A DNA stretch of 36,165 bases from Pseudomonadota bacterium (lineage in GTDB: Bacteria; Pseudomonadota; Gammaproteobacteria; GCA-001735895): assembly GCA_022566015.1 (NCBI GenBank), contig JADFJT010000018.1:1-36165 (forward strand), written 5' to 3'. Below are positions 1-7,778 of this stretch, piece after piece. The notes below the pieces were generated by a model, which saw only the letters and a list, made by a program, of their open reading frames with translations, ran no database searches and was not told where the DNA came from. The position numbers and the translations under genes were made by a program. How positions within the stretch are numbered: position 1 is the stretch's first letter; each line of letters opens with the position of its first letter.

Positions 1-1947
1 GCATTTTTATCAGTATTACGCAAAAGACTGCCGGCCAAATCGGATCAGCGATCACAGTCATTTTCCACAGTTCTTATCCCAGTGGGTCGATCGTTGACGC
101 GCGCTGCGGCCCGCCCAGAGTATTTCCGTTATCCTCGGATTGTGTTGGCAGTAAATAATCAATCCGACAATCGTTATTTAACTAGGGACCGTTTGTTTGT
201 CGGATACCAGGAGAAAGCCGAGAAAATTGAAGTGATTAGTTATAATGAGTTGTCGGGTCGATTTGAGTTTCAAGTTGTCGAGGATTACGCGATTGGTAGA
301 AAACCCATCGTCAAGTACGCGAATCGAACCCTGTGCATGAGCTGCCATCAGAATGGCGCTGCCATTTTTCCTCGTATTAACTGGAGCGAAACCAACTTCG
401 ATCCTCAAATCGCAAAACGCATCGGCTCATATAATAAACGTTATCATGGGATTGGAACCAGCAGCATTCATGGTGATGCGGGGCGCATCGACGCCGCAAC
501 GGACCGATCTAATTTGTTCTCGGCTTATCAACAGGTCTGGCAGCACGGATGTGCGGTGCCAAACGATCGCCCCTCTGGTTTGGGTTGCAGAGCCGCAGTG
601 TTTCAGGCGATGTTATTATATCGGATGGGGGTGTCGTTCGTGGCTCAAGACAGCACGATCCAGCCCAGCCAGGGTTATCGTAAAATAATTGTGAAAAATT
701 GGCACACTCACTGGCCCAGCGGAATACCGGTACCCGGGTCTGATATTCCCAATCGCCAGCCCCCGGCACATTTATCCGAGGATGTTCTGCCACCGCATCT
801 GGACCCACTTAGCATCCGAGCGCCACTGACATACTGGAATGAAAGCAACGATGTTGATCGTTCAATCAAGGGTTTGGCGGACATGTTTTTACTGAAAGCC
901 GATATTGAGCGGCTTGATCGCCAATTACAGCTACGTTCCCTTGCTGCACAAAGTACTACGAAAAACTACACTGGTGATTGCAAAATTACTCCGGCTAGAG
1001 ACTCCAATGGTGAAACTTGGATTGATATCGAGTGTGCGGTTTCCATTGGCGAAGCTGGCAATACTGACCTTGTTGCAGAACTACTTGTCGATGAGACCGG
1101 CCGGGTTCTTAGCGGTTTTAGTTGGCTGCTCATAACCGGTGAGAAACGGTATGACTATGCGACACTCTCGGGAACTATTGAGCACCTGGCTGAGATGCGG
1201 TCGGTTGCACAATTATCTCTCACCAGACCTAACGAAAATATTCGAGCCAGGACGCGGGAGGGTGCGGCCATGGTGAACGTTGAGTTTACCTGGAATGCCA
1301 ATACTGTAAGCACGATGGAGCCGGGAGTTGGCTATGAGGGCAAGGTTGTACTCAAGTTGTCCCATGGTCTCGAACGAGTCGAACGCGCCATTGCCGAGTT
1401 GCTGCGCGACGCTGAGTCTGGTGTTTTTAATGGTTTCAGCCAGCATCCAATTTACGGAGTTAAGTTGATGTCTGCCCTCTTTGATAAATTAGAAATAAGC
1501 TATCCGGAGCCATCATTTCAGATTTCAAACGTAATTGCCTCGGCAGAAGCTTCTAGAGTAAGGAACACAGCCGAGCCCACATTTATTGGTCAGCCATCCC
1601 TCGAATTATTCGCACAGTATTGTGGTGACTGTCACCGATCGAGTGCGCGAGTGCCACCGCCTTTCCTGGCAGGTGATCAGGGACAGGTGACCACCAAATT
1701 GCGAAATTGCGCGGCGCGTATTGGCTTCCGTCTGGCCATGTGGCAGCAGCAGGCTGATTCGCGTTCTATATCTCCGATGCCACCGCCGACTTTCCTGAGA
1801 GAGTCGTCGATCGACATCGATCAGTGGCCTGAAAGTGAAGACTACAACGCGCTGCTTGAATATATCGAGTCTCTTGGTGGGGTCATACCACACGATGTAT
1901 CATCGCCAGTGAACTATTTGAAGTTAGTGTCGTGCCTACCGGGATAG
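1..1947 (+). CDS. Large c-type-heme-binding protein, 5' end outside window
   Basis: The frame is open from the first base of the window to the stop at 1945-1947, so the true start lies to the left; an internal GTG at 82 would give 621 residues but has no reason to be the start. Counted from that GTG, there are two heme c attachment motifs: CMSCH at residues 85-89 and CGDCH at 514-518. The second is followed by a proline-rich stretch (PPPFLAGD, later MPPPTFL) and a short C-terminal segment, a layout like a terminal cytochrome c domain. A likely role is a secreted periplasmic or membrane-attached protein of electron transfer or redox chemistry. The roughly 420 residues between the motifs are not recognised. 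The signal peptide cannot be seen because the N-terminus is missing. Reading as a coding gene is secure; function beyond heme binding is unknown. Confidence 0.85.
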   Translation, partial: AFLSVLRKRLPAKSDQRSQSFSTVLIPVGRSLTRAAARPEYFRYPRIVLAVNNQSDNRYLTRDRLFVGYQEKAEKIEVISYNELSGRFEFQVVEDYAIGRKPIVKYANRTLCMSCHQNGAAIFPRINWSETNFDPQIAKRIGSYNKRYHGIGTSSIHGDAGRIDAATDRSNLFSAYQQVWQHGCAVPNDRPSGLGCRAAVFQAMLLYRMGVSFVAQDSTIQPSQGYRKIIVKNWHTHWPSGIPVPGSDIPNRQPPAHLSEDVLPPHLDPLSIRAPLTYWNESNDVDRSIKGLADMFLLKADIERLDRQLQLRSLAAQSTTKNYTGDCKITPARDSNGETWIDIECAVSIGEAGNTDLVAELLVDETGRVLSGFSWLLITGEKRYDYATLSGTIEHLAEMRSVAQLSLTRPNENIRARTREGAAMVNVEFTWNANTVSTMEPGVGYEGKVVLKLSHGLERVERAIAELLRDAESGVFNGFSQHPIYGVKLMSALFDKLEISYPEPSFQISNVIASAEASRVRNTAEPTFIGQPSLELFAQYCGDCHRSSARVPPPFLAGDQGQVTTKLRNCAARIGFRLAMWQQQADSRSISPMPPPTFLRESSIDIDQWPESEDYNALLEYIESLGGVIPHDVSSPVNYLKLVSCLPG

Positions 1948-2229
1948 TGCGGGTCATTCAAGTAGTCACGCCAAGATCGAGGGTTCGATGAGATCAGTTT
2001 TGGTTGAAAGCCGTGCGGCATTATAAGGGGATGACTATATTGGTCACCGACCGGGAGTATCGAGGCTGAAAATGAAGGTCAGCTCTCGTCAGCAGCCATT
2101 CAAATTGCGGGAAAGAACTTCTCCGATCGGCACATAGTAGCCTTTCCTTTCCTGAAAAACTGGCTACGGTCGGCAAATTATTGCAGAATGAATTCCCGTA
2201 AACCAGTGCTAGAAGCTCAGGAGAACAAG

Positions 2230-2889
2230 ATGTCATTACGAATCAACGACGAAGCACCAAACTTCACTGCTGACACCACGCAGGGGCAGATAAATTTACA
2301 CGACTGGATCGGCGATGGCTGGGCTGTGTTGTTCTCTCATCCCAAAGATTTTACGCCGGTATGTACGACAGAACTCGGATATATGGCAGGTCTGGCGGCA
2401 GAGTTTGCGCAACGGAATTGTAAAATTATCGGACTTAGCGTTGACCCGGTCGAAAATCACAAGGAATGGTCTAAGGATATAGAAGAAACCCAGGGTCACG
2501 CGGTCAATTACCCGATGATCGGTGATCCGAATCTCGACATCGCCAAGCTATACAATATGCTGCCCGCGGATGAGGGAGGTACCTCGGAAGGTCGCACCGC
2601 GATGAACAATGCTACCGTACGTTCCGTGTTTATTATCGGGCCGGACAAGAAAATTAAACTGATGCTTACCTACCCGATGACTACTGGCCGTAACTTCGAC
2701 GAAATTCTTCGTGTGCTTGATTCAATGCAACTTACCGCAAAGCACAAGGTTGCTACACCGGTTAATTGGAAAAATGGTGAGGATGTCATTATTGTGCCAG
2801 CGGTTTCGGACGAAGAGGCCGCAGAAAAATATCCGGAAGGATGGAAAACCATCAAACCATATCTGCGTGTGGTTAAACAACCGCAATAA
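2230..2889 (+). CDS. 1-Cys peroxiredoxin (PRDX6/AhpC-TSA family)
   Basis: Reduces hydrogen peroxide and organic hydroperoxides through a peroxidatic cysteine; cytosolic. The protein of 219 residues has the family signature P38-x-x-x-T42-x-x-C45 (SHPKDFTPVCTTE). It also has the long C-terminal domain typical of the PRDX6-like 1-Cys group (human PRDX6 is about 224 residues), with no obvious resolving-cysteine partner. The ATG at 2230 is chosen over an in-frame ATG at 2188 because an AGGAG sits at 2219-2223, and because SLRINDEAPNF is where family members normally begin. It appears to be a single-gene unit. A hairpin about 110 bases downstream could end transcription. No thioredoxin or reductase partner is adjacent. 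Confidence 0.93.
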   Translation: MSLRINDEAPNFTADTTQGQINLHDWIGDGWAVLFSHPKDFTPVCTTELGYMAGLAAEFAQRNCKIIGLSVDPVENHKEWSKDIEETQGHAVNYPMIGDPNLDIAKLYNMLPADEGGTSEGRTAMNNATVRSVFIIGPDKKIKLMLTYPMTTGRNFDEILRVLDSMQLTAKHKVATPVNWKNGEDVIIVPAVSDEEAAEKYPEGWKTIKPYLRVVKQPQ

Positions 2890-3248
2890 CATAGATCGAG
2901 AAATAAGATTTTGGCTCATCTCACCCTGGGGCTGAAGCAGTTCCTAGAGGTATCAATATCTATATCGGATACGAAGTACTCATTCATGGTAGTAATTAGA
3001 ACGGCAGCTTCCCAGATAGCTGTCGTTCAATATTTGGACAGAATAGGCTCTTCACGGCACACAACGGACATTACATATAAGCGTGTTGCATGCAAAGTCC
3101 CGGCTGGAGCGATGATTGCCGGGTGGGTCTTTTACCCACTGGGAAACGCCGCCTTATCACCGCGCACGCGCTCACCGGCCAGTTAAGGTGCGAAAGAAGC
3201 GGCAGGTGGCAATTTGGTGAGTTGAGTGAGTCGACGTTACCTTGTAGG
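2890..3248. other. Non-coding debris between peroxiredoxin and IS91 remnant
   Basis: No convincing gene. Short open frames here lack ribosome sites and family resemblance. The stretch next to the transposase remnant holds a perfect 6-bp hairpin (GTGGGT at 3123-3128, ACCCAC at 3134-3139, 5-base loop). It could be part of the terminal region of the old IS91-like element, whose transposase end points this way. Confidence 0.4.
3000..3027 (+). terminator. Hairpin downstream of peroxiredoxin gene
   Basis: Ten-base arms AACGGCAGCT and AGCTGTCGTT enclose an 8-base loop. The only non-Watson-Crick pair is a G-U. The stem is followed by CAATATTT, not a clean U-tract, so it is a weak intrinsic terminator candidate or simply a stable stem in the 3' region. 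Confidence 0.4.
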
Positions 3249-3415
3249 CTACCCGAACAAACCCGATTGTGGCGGTGCCCTGCTCTCGGTTATGGGTTGA
3301 ATTCTATTGATTCCGCTTTTCTCTCCAGGTGGGCAAGTTCCTGCTTAATCACCGCCGGGTCTTCGATACTGGCAATCACCTTGACGGTATCACCGCATTA
3401 TTCGCAGGGCAAAGC
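3249..3415 (-). pseudogene. IS91-family (Y2) transposase, C-terminal remnant
   Basis: Read on the minus strand, 3415-3290 encodes CGDTVKVIASIEDPAVIKQ and then a helix ending in ESIEFNP. This matches the C-terminal zinc-knuckle and 'IASIEDPxVI' tail of IS91-family transposases as I remember them. After FNP the frame hits TAA; one frame over, the sequence continues as ESRAPPQSGLFG and stops at 3249-3251, which is the usual end of these proteins. The two pieces are joined by a one-base loss near 3293. A further in-frame TAA lies just before CGD. Nothing of the catalytic Y2 domain is present upstream. This is a dead fragment; family assignment rests on the tail motif only. Confidence 0.7.
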
Positions 3416-3580
3416 TGCCGATCAACTGATTGATCATTAGCGTCCGAGTTAAGCAAAAAGCTGCCTACGATACTTCTATTCTGAGTGGTCGCTTACAGTA
3501 AGCAGACGTTTAAATACGTATGTTCCGGGGCAGGTTTGTATATTACATTCCCGTTGACAAATGCCCCCTTGAATCTCGGG

Positions 3581-3653
3581 TGTCGGAGAGATGAATCGAA
3601 CATCCGACCTAAGCGTTACGAATACGTTGCCCTACCAACTGAGCTAACCCGGT
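3581..3653 (-). pseudogene. Degenerate tRNA-Thr(CGU)-like sequence
   Basis: On the minus strand the D-arm region (TTAGCTCAGTTGGTAG), a T-arm with TTCGATT loop and GGATG/CATCT stem, and an anticodon loop TTCGTAA (anticodon CGU, threonine) are in tRNA order and spacing. The acceptor arms (ACCGGGT against CTCCGAC) pair at only about four of seven positions and the anticodon stem has two mismatches. There is no CCA. It is best read as a tRNA-Thr pseudogene or a fragment left by an integrated element. Rapidly diverged functional tRNA is less likely. Confidence 0.5.
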
Positions 3654-3774
3654 AATGACGAAAGAATTTAAGCGTACTGGGGGATAGAGCAGAATAGCTT
3701 AAATTAAGGCCAGACTGGACTGCCCTCATATATTCTTTAAATAAATCTTTTCCCTTTTATTAAAATCCCGATCA

Positions 3775-4662
3775 TTACGGTGTTACTTTAGGCAGTTCGT
3801 TTGAAAGAATATCAAGATTGGGAAGCATAATAATTTCTATGCGACGGTTGAGCTGCCGACCTTCTTCAGTTTCATTATCAGCTCTTGGACGGAATTCACC
3901 AAATCCGGCGGCTGAAATATTCTCAGGAACAACATCCATATCTGTTAGCAGATGGACGACTGTGAGTGCCCGGGAAGTGGATAGTTCCCAGTTACTGGGA
4001 AACCGTGCACTTTTAATTGGTTTATCGTCAGTATGCCCTTCAATCTGAAAACGCCTGTCTGAAAATTGGCTAAGTACCGAAGCGATTTGAGTCAGGGCCT
4101 CCTCGCCTTCGGGGTTTAAATTAGCGCTACCACTTTTGAACAGGACATTATTAGGGAGGTTGATGACAATTCGACCTTGTTCAATGCTGACAGTTAATTG
4201 ACCACCGTCAATCATGGTTTTCAAGCGATTAACAAATTTCTCATATATTTGATTACGACGCTTGGTTTCATTCTCAATACTACGTAGTGTAGCCATTTGT
4301 GTTTGTGATTCTGAGAGCTCCTCCTGAAGATCCTGTTTTCTTGCTTCAAGTTTCATTAACTCATTCGTAGTTGTCACAACTTGCATTCTGGCGGATTTTA
4401 ATTTCTGTTCTGTTTTCTTTATTTGTTGTTGATTACGGTTGATTTCTTCCTGAGCCATCGCATTCTGCATATTGGCGGCATCTAATTCTTGCACAGTTCG
4501 TTCAATTTGCTGTTGATTACGGTTGATTTCCTCCTGAGCGCTTCCTAAGGATTGGCGCATTGTATCCATTTCAGCAAGTGTCGCATCATGTTTACCGCTG
4601 GATACACAGGCAGATAAAAGTATTAACGGGAAAATAGCGATGGTTAGTGTGCTAAATCTCAA
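3775..4662 (-). CDS. OmpA-family lipoprotein with coiled-coil N-terminal half
   Basis: Likely an outer-membrane-anchored lipoprotein that binds peptidoglycan, 295 residues. Residues 1-19 form a lipoprotein signal with lipobox LSAC (Cys19); residue +2 is Val, so outer-membrane sorting is expected. Residues about 25-135 are Gln/Glu/Lys-rich with heptad character and contain two copies of QEEINRNQQQI spaced exactly 28 residues apart. Residues about 150-285 are the OmpA/MotB C-terminal domain, with GHTDD and NRRIEI containing the Asp and Arg that bind diaminopimelate. It lies alone on the minus strand. No clear Shine-Dalgarno precedes the ATG. MotB itself is unlikely because there is no transmembrane helix. 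The partner or specific process is unknown. Confidence 0.88.
   Translation of the reverse strand: MRFSTLTIAIFPLILLSACVSSGKHDATLAEMDTMRQSLGSAQEEINRNQQQIERTVQELDAANMQNAMAQEEINRNQQQIKKTEQKLKSARMQVVTTTNELMKLEARKQDLQEELSESQTQMATLRSIENETKRRNQIYEKFVNRLKTMIDGGQLTVSIEQGRIVINLPNNVLFKSGSANLNPEGEEALTQIASVLSQFSDRRFQIEGHTDDKPIKSARFPSNWELSTSRALTVVHLLTDMDVVPENISAAGFGEFRPRADNETEEGRQLNRRIEIIMLPNLDILSNELPKVTP
4421..4539 (-). repeat. Intragenic 35-bp direct repeat in OmpA-like gene
   Basis: The stretches 4421-4455 and 4505-4539 match with two mismatches. The 84-bp offset equals 28 codons, i.e. four heptads, so the coiled coil has been lengthened by a tandem duplication that keeps register. Confidence 0.85.
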
Positions 4663-4823
4663 GATGACTCCGTGATGCTGTGTTGATCTACTGAAGAAAA
4701 GATTGTCTTGGTCGTATTCATACTATTTTATATGGTTATCAATTAAAGGAAAATGGGGCAGACAACTATACCCGTTTTATAAAGAAGGGGTTAATGAGTG
4801 AAAATACAACAAGAACAACCATA

Positions 4824-4845
4824 CAAGCGCATGCAGTCGGACAAA
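4824..4845 (+). repeat. attC-like half site, copy 1
   Basis: Contains CGCATGCAGTCGGACAAA at 4828-4845, identical to the copy at 6566-6583 and matching at 21 of 22 positions when extended leftward. ACAAGCGCATGCAGTCGGAC resembles the R''/L'' side of integron attC sites (compare the TCTAACAA, spacer, TCAAGCCGAC arrangement of cassette sites). The following GCCCGCTACGCG also resembles the variable centre of such sites. The complementary 3' half ending in GTTA is not found, so it is at most half a site. Confidence 0.5.
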
Positions 4846-5025
4846 GTGCCCGCTACGCGAGAAGTTGAGAAAGGTCATGAGAGTCCGGTCAGGGGACTGA
4901 GTACGTATTCAAGATTCAGATTTCAGTGACAGCTTCCAGGTAGCCGACATTCGTTTGATCGAGTTGAATGGGTCCAAACGGCACACTGCTGTCATTGAGC
5001 CTGCGAAAAAAGCTGAATTTCAATC

Positions 5026-6251
5026 GATACTGATGAGATGGACACGCTCCTGATAAACGGCTCATCATAGCCAGGAAAGAAGCGTTAAATTCAATCCACA
5101 GGAGCATGTCCATGAACAAGACTAATACAATCGGTATCGACCTGGCAAAGAATGTTTTCCACCTATGTACGCAGGATAGCAATGGCCATATTCTTTCCAG
5201 ACTGAAACTCGGGCGCAGCCAGCTGAAACATTTTCTCGCAACGACGGCGCAGAGCAGAATAGTCTTCGAGTCCTGCGCCACTGCGCATTACTGGTCCAGA
5301 ATTGCCGAATCGCATGGTCATCAAGTAGCGCTCATCCATCCAGGCTACGTCAAGGCCTATGTAAAAACCAATAAGAATGATTTTAATGATGCCGAGGCCA
5401 TCTGCGAAGCTGATAGTCGCCCGACGATGCGTTATGTTAATTCTAAAACGATCAATCAACAGGATATTCAACTGTTGCATCGAATCCGGCAAAGACAGGT
5501 ACAGCAACGTACCGCATTGGTGAATCAAATCCGTGGGCACTTGCTCGAATATGGTATCACCATTCCTCAGGGCGTGAGTCGAGTCCGACATCAGCTATCG
5601 GGCATTTTAGAAGATGCTGAGAATGAACTGAGCTGTCAGGCCAGAGTGCTGTTTCGTGAATTGCAGTTAGAGCTATATGATCTGGATGACAGGATCCAAC
5701 AGGCCGACAGAAAGATAAAGCGCCTGGCGACACAAGATCTTGTCTGCCAGCGTCTGATGGCGATACCGGGTATCGGGCCGATGATCGCGACGGCACTGGT
5801 AAGCACGGTTGGCAATGCCAATCATTTTAAAAACGGACGGGAACTTTCGGCCTGGCTGGGGTTGGTACCCAGACAATACTCAACTGGTGGTAAGCAGCGG
5901 TTGCTGGGTATTAGCAAACGAGGTGATTGCTATCTTCGTTCACTGCTAGTTCAAGGTGCCATTTCAGCCATCACACGAAGTAAAAACCGATCTGACAATC
6001 AGTTAACCTGGGCTCGGCAATTAAAGGTAAACAAAGGTTTGAAAAAAGCAGCGGTGGCTTTATCAAACAAAACGGCACGGATCATCTGGTCGGTGATGGC
6101 GAAAGACCATGACTATGTCGTACAGCAGTAAAACTCGTTCTTGAATCAACTTATCTGAGGTTAGCGCTACTGAATGATTTAACAGGTTAGACCGACGCCT
6201 TGCAGGATCTGCGATGGGGTTAGGTACTGAACGTACCGTGATACTGATGAG
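5026..6251 (+). mobile_element. IS110/IS1111-type insertion sequence
   Basis: The transposase gene 5106-6131 lies between two copies of GATACTGATGAG, at 5026-5037 and 6240-6251. Removing one copy and everything between them rejoins a minus-strand open frame in phase (…APHQY to RLKFSFF…) and a plus-strand SnoaL/DUF4440-like remnant. These are therefore good boundaries for an element of about 1.21 kb. IS110-family elements usually make no target duplication, so the repeat may be target/core sequence shared by both junctions. The right end carries a small hairpin (GGTAC/GTACC, 6223-6237). In IS1111-group elements the non-coding end next to the transposase encodes the bridge RNA that guides insertion. 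Here the longer non-coding end is 6132-6239. Confidence 0.75.
5106..6131 (+). CDS. IS110-family transposase (DEDD recombinase, IS1111 group-like)
   Basis: The 341-residue protein is of normal length for the group. It has an N-terminal RuvC-like DEDD domain (IGIDLAKNVF with Asp12, FESCATAHYW, KNDFNDAEAI) and a C-terminal Tnp_20 domain with IPGIGPMIATALV. The catalytic-serine region is PRQYSTGGKQRLLGISKRG. All expected motifs are present and the frame is intact, so the element may be active. ATG 5106 is preceded by CAGGAGC; an in-frame ATG two codons later is possible. It moves the element by site-specific recombination guided by an element-encoded bridge RNA, as known for this family. Confidence 0.95.
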   Translation: MSMNKTNTIGIDLAKNVFHLCTQDSNGHILSRLKLGRSQLKHFLATTAQSRIVFESCATAHYWSRIAESHGHQVALIHPGYVKAYVKTNKNDFNDAEAICEADSRPTMRYVNSKTINQQDIQLLHRIRQRQVQQRTALVNQIRGHLLEYGITIPQGVSRVRHQLSGILEDAENELSCQARVLFRELQLELYDLDDRIQQADRKIKRLATQDLVCQRLMAIPGIGPMIATALVSTVGNANHFKNGRELSAWLGLVPRQYSTGGKQRLLGISKRGDCYLRSLLVQGAISAITRSKNRSDNQLTWARQLKVNKGLKKAAVALSNKTARIIWSVMAKDHDYVVQQ

Positions 6252-6561
6252 GTGCAGGCGTGCGGTTTTCATCATGGCCGGAGATCCATACCCTGATCTC
6301 ACCAGGGGCCGAATATATGACTGCTAATCTATTACCTGTTTCATCGACACCAATGGCCCCAGAGAGAATATTATGAATGGTTGATAAAAAACTGCTATTT
6401 TTGAGTTGCATTCCCGGGCGTGTCCATATATGACCCCATTGATTGTTAAATCATTCAAGGGCAAGTATATAGACATTTTCCACCGGCAAGATGATGGCTC
6501 ATGGAAAATATATGCGTCTATTCAAAATAGCGATAGTGAATGATTCCCAATGGGCTTCTAA

Positions 6562-6583
6562 CAAACGCATGCAGTCGGACAAA
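6562..6583 (+). repeat. attC-like half site, copy 2
   Basis: TCTAACAAACGCATGCAGTC starts 15 bases after the stop of the DUF4440-like remnant and GGACAAA follows, a position typical for the attC of a gene cassette. Its 18-bp core is identical to copy 1. The distance between the copies, minus the IS element, is about 525 bp, a normal cassette size. No 3' half site (…GCGGGCGTTA-type end) is visible and no integrase is in the window. Confidence 0.5.
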
Positions 6584-6703
6584 TTACCCTTACTGATGTT
6601 CCTTTTTCTCCAAAGGAGACGCTCGTAGGTGCTACCTGGGCGACTGCCTTCGGCACACAGCGGTCATTCGTATCAATTAATGATATGCCTCCCTTCGTTC
6701 CTC

Positions 6704-7615
6704 CTAGACACTAAATTTCTTTAGCGCATCAATAAGCCAGTCACGGAAGGAAATTAGCGCTTTATTCGGACGGGCATTAGCAGGTGATACAAAATAGCAA
6801 TTAAATGGAGCTGGAATGGGCTCGGGATTAGCGTAATCAATTTTCCTTGATTCAATTTCTTCTTCCATTAGATAACTCGGAATTAATGCGATACCTCGCC
6901 CAAGCAAAGCAGCGTTTAATGTCTGGTCGTGATCTGGAAAGACTTCGAGGTGGACTTCGGGGTCGATTTGATGACCTGATACGACATCCTGCCATCTTGT
7001 GCGCAATGCCCTGACTTCTTTTGTATTATAGTATTCATCGATAAGACGGTGCTTACCAGGTTCTGCAAGTGATTCGAGTTTTCCGTGCTCGGCGATATAG
7101 GCGGGGCTTGCCACTGCAAATATTTGCGTATGAAAAAGCAGCACGCTATCAAGACCATCGAAACCGTCTTCACTATCACTAAATCGAATTGCTCCATCGA
7201 TCCCGTCATTCTGAAAGGTCACCAGCTTGAGGCTTTTATCTATAGCAACTGTGACGTCTGGAAATGACTCATAAAATCTCGCCAAATTTGGCATTAACCA
7301 TTTCGCTGCGAAACTTGGCCCCGTCGAAATCGTGAGCTTACGTTGGGTTTTAGTTCTTGCAACTTCCCTTGCCGCAAATCCAATTTCACCTAATGATTGT
7401 TGGACAACAACAGCAAATGCCTCACCTTCTTCCGAAAGGGTGAATGAATTGGGCGCGCGGATGAACATTTCGCGACCGAGATGATCTTCTAAATTCCGCA
7501 ATTGTTGACTCACCGCACCCTGGCTAACGCAAAGCTCTTCGGCGGCCTTGCTTACGCTACCAAGTCTTGATACAGCTTCAAAAGCCCTCAGGGCGTTCAT
7601 TGGCGGTAGTTTCAT
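6704..7615 (-). CDS. LysR-family transcriptional regulator, GcvA-like
   Basis: DNA-binding regulator of 304 residues. The N-terminal winged helix-turn-helix covers residues about 5-62 (MNALRAFEAVSRLGSVSKAA, then VSQGAVSQQLRNLE), and the LysR substrate-binding domain fills the rest (ISTGPSFAAKWLMPNLARF is GcvA-type). The start at 7615 is preferred over an upstream in-frame ATG at 7678 because GGGAG lies just before it and MKLPPMNALRAF is the family's usual N-terminus. It is divergent from the small gene at 7779, which is its most likely target together with its own promoter. The inducer is unknown. Confidence 0.92.
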   Translation of the reverse strand: MKLPPMNALRAFEAVSRLGSVSKAAEELCVSQGAVSQQLRNLEDHLGREMFIRAPNSFTLSEEGEAFAVVVQQSLGEIGFAAREVARTKTQRKLTISTGPSFAAKWLMPNLARFYESFPDVTVAIDKSLKLVTFQNDGIDGAIRFSDSEDGFDGLDSVLLFHTQIFAVASPAYIAEHGKLESLAEPGKHRLIDEYYNTKEVRALRTRWQDVVSGHQIDPEVHLEVFPDHDQTLNAALLGRGIALIPSYLMEEEIESRKIDYANPEPIPAPFNCYFVSPANARPNKALISFRDWLIDALKKFSV

Positions 7616-7688
7616 TGAGCTCCCATTTAAATCTAATGAGCCTATCCGAATAACTGCATGTACAAATTCCAGTGCCAAAGCAATTATA

Positions 7689-7715
7689 CGCTAACTTAAA
7701 TCAACATCGTTAGCG
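7689..7715. promoter_or_regulatory. Inverted repeat in LysR divergent promoter region
   Basis: Perfect 7-bp arms CGCTAAC and GTTAGCG are separated by 13 bases, in the intergenic stretch between the LysR gene and the small divergent gene. A third half-site-like AGCTAACG lies at about 7756. Size and place fit a LysR operator, but binding is inferred. Confidence 0.45.
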
Positions 7716-7778
7716 CGACTAAATACCGCAACAAATTTGAATAAAGCAGTCACAGCTAACGATAAAGGAGAAGATATA

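Larger units (their letters stand above)
4916..6543 (+). pseudogene. SnoaL/DUF4440-like gene, decayed and split by the IS110 element
   Basis: The 3' end, 6457-6543, reads KGKYIDIFHRQDDGSWK then a short tail ending at TGA 6541-6543; this is the typical closing strand of DUF4440/SnoaL-like (NTF2-fold) proteins. Upstream, MAGDPY and, one frame over, ISPGAEYMTANLLPV resemble the middle of such proteins (the 'GDPxxLxxLYxEDAEYM' region). Stops and frame changes separate the pieces. The insertion element sits in the N-terminal part. The antisense strand is also open for about 93 codons once the element is removed, so a minus-strand gene is the alternative. The remnant call is moderate. Confidence 0.5.

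Noticed and set aside
3090-3440. Plus-strand 116-codon open frame
   Set aside because: Antisense to the IS91 transposase remnant, whose conserved tail is on the minus strand.
4828-6583. CRISPR-like repeats
   Set aside because: Only two copies of the 18-mer, about 1.7 kb apart with a transposon between; no spacers or cas genes.
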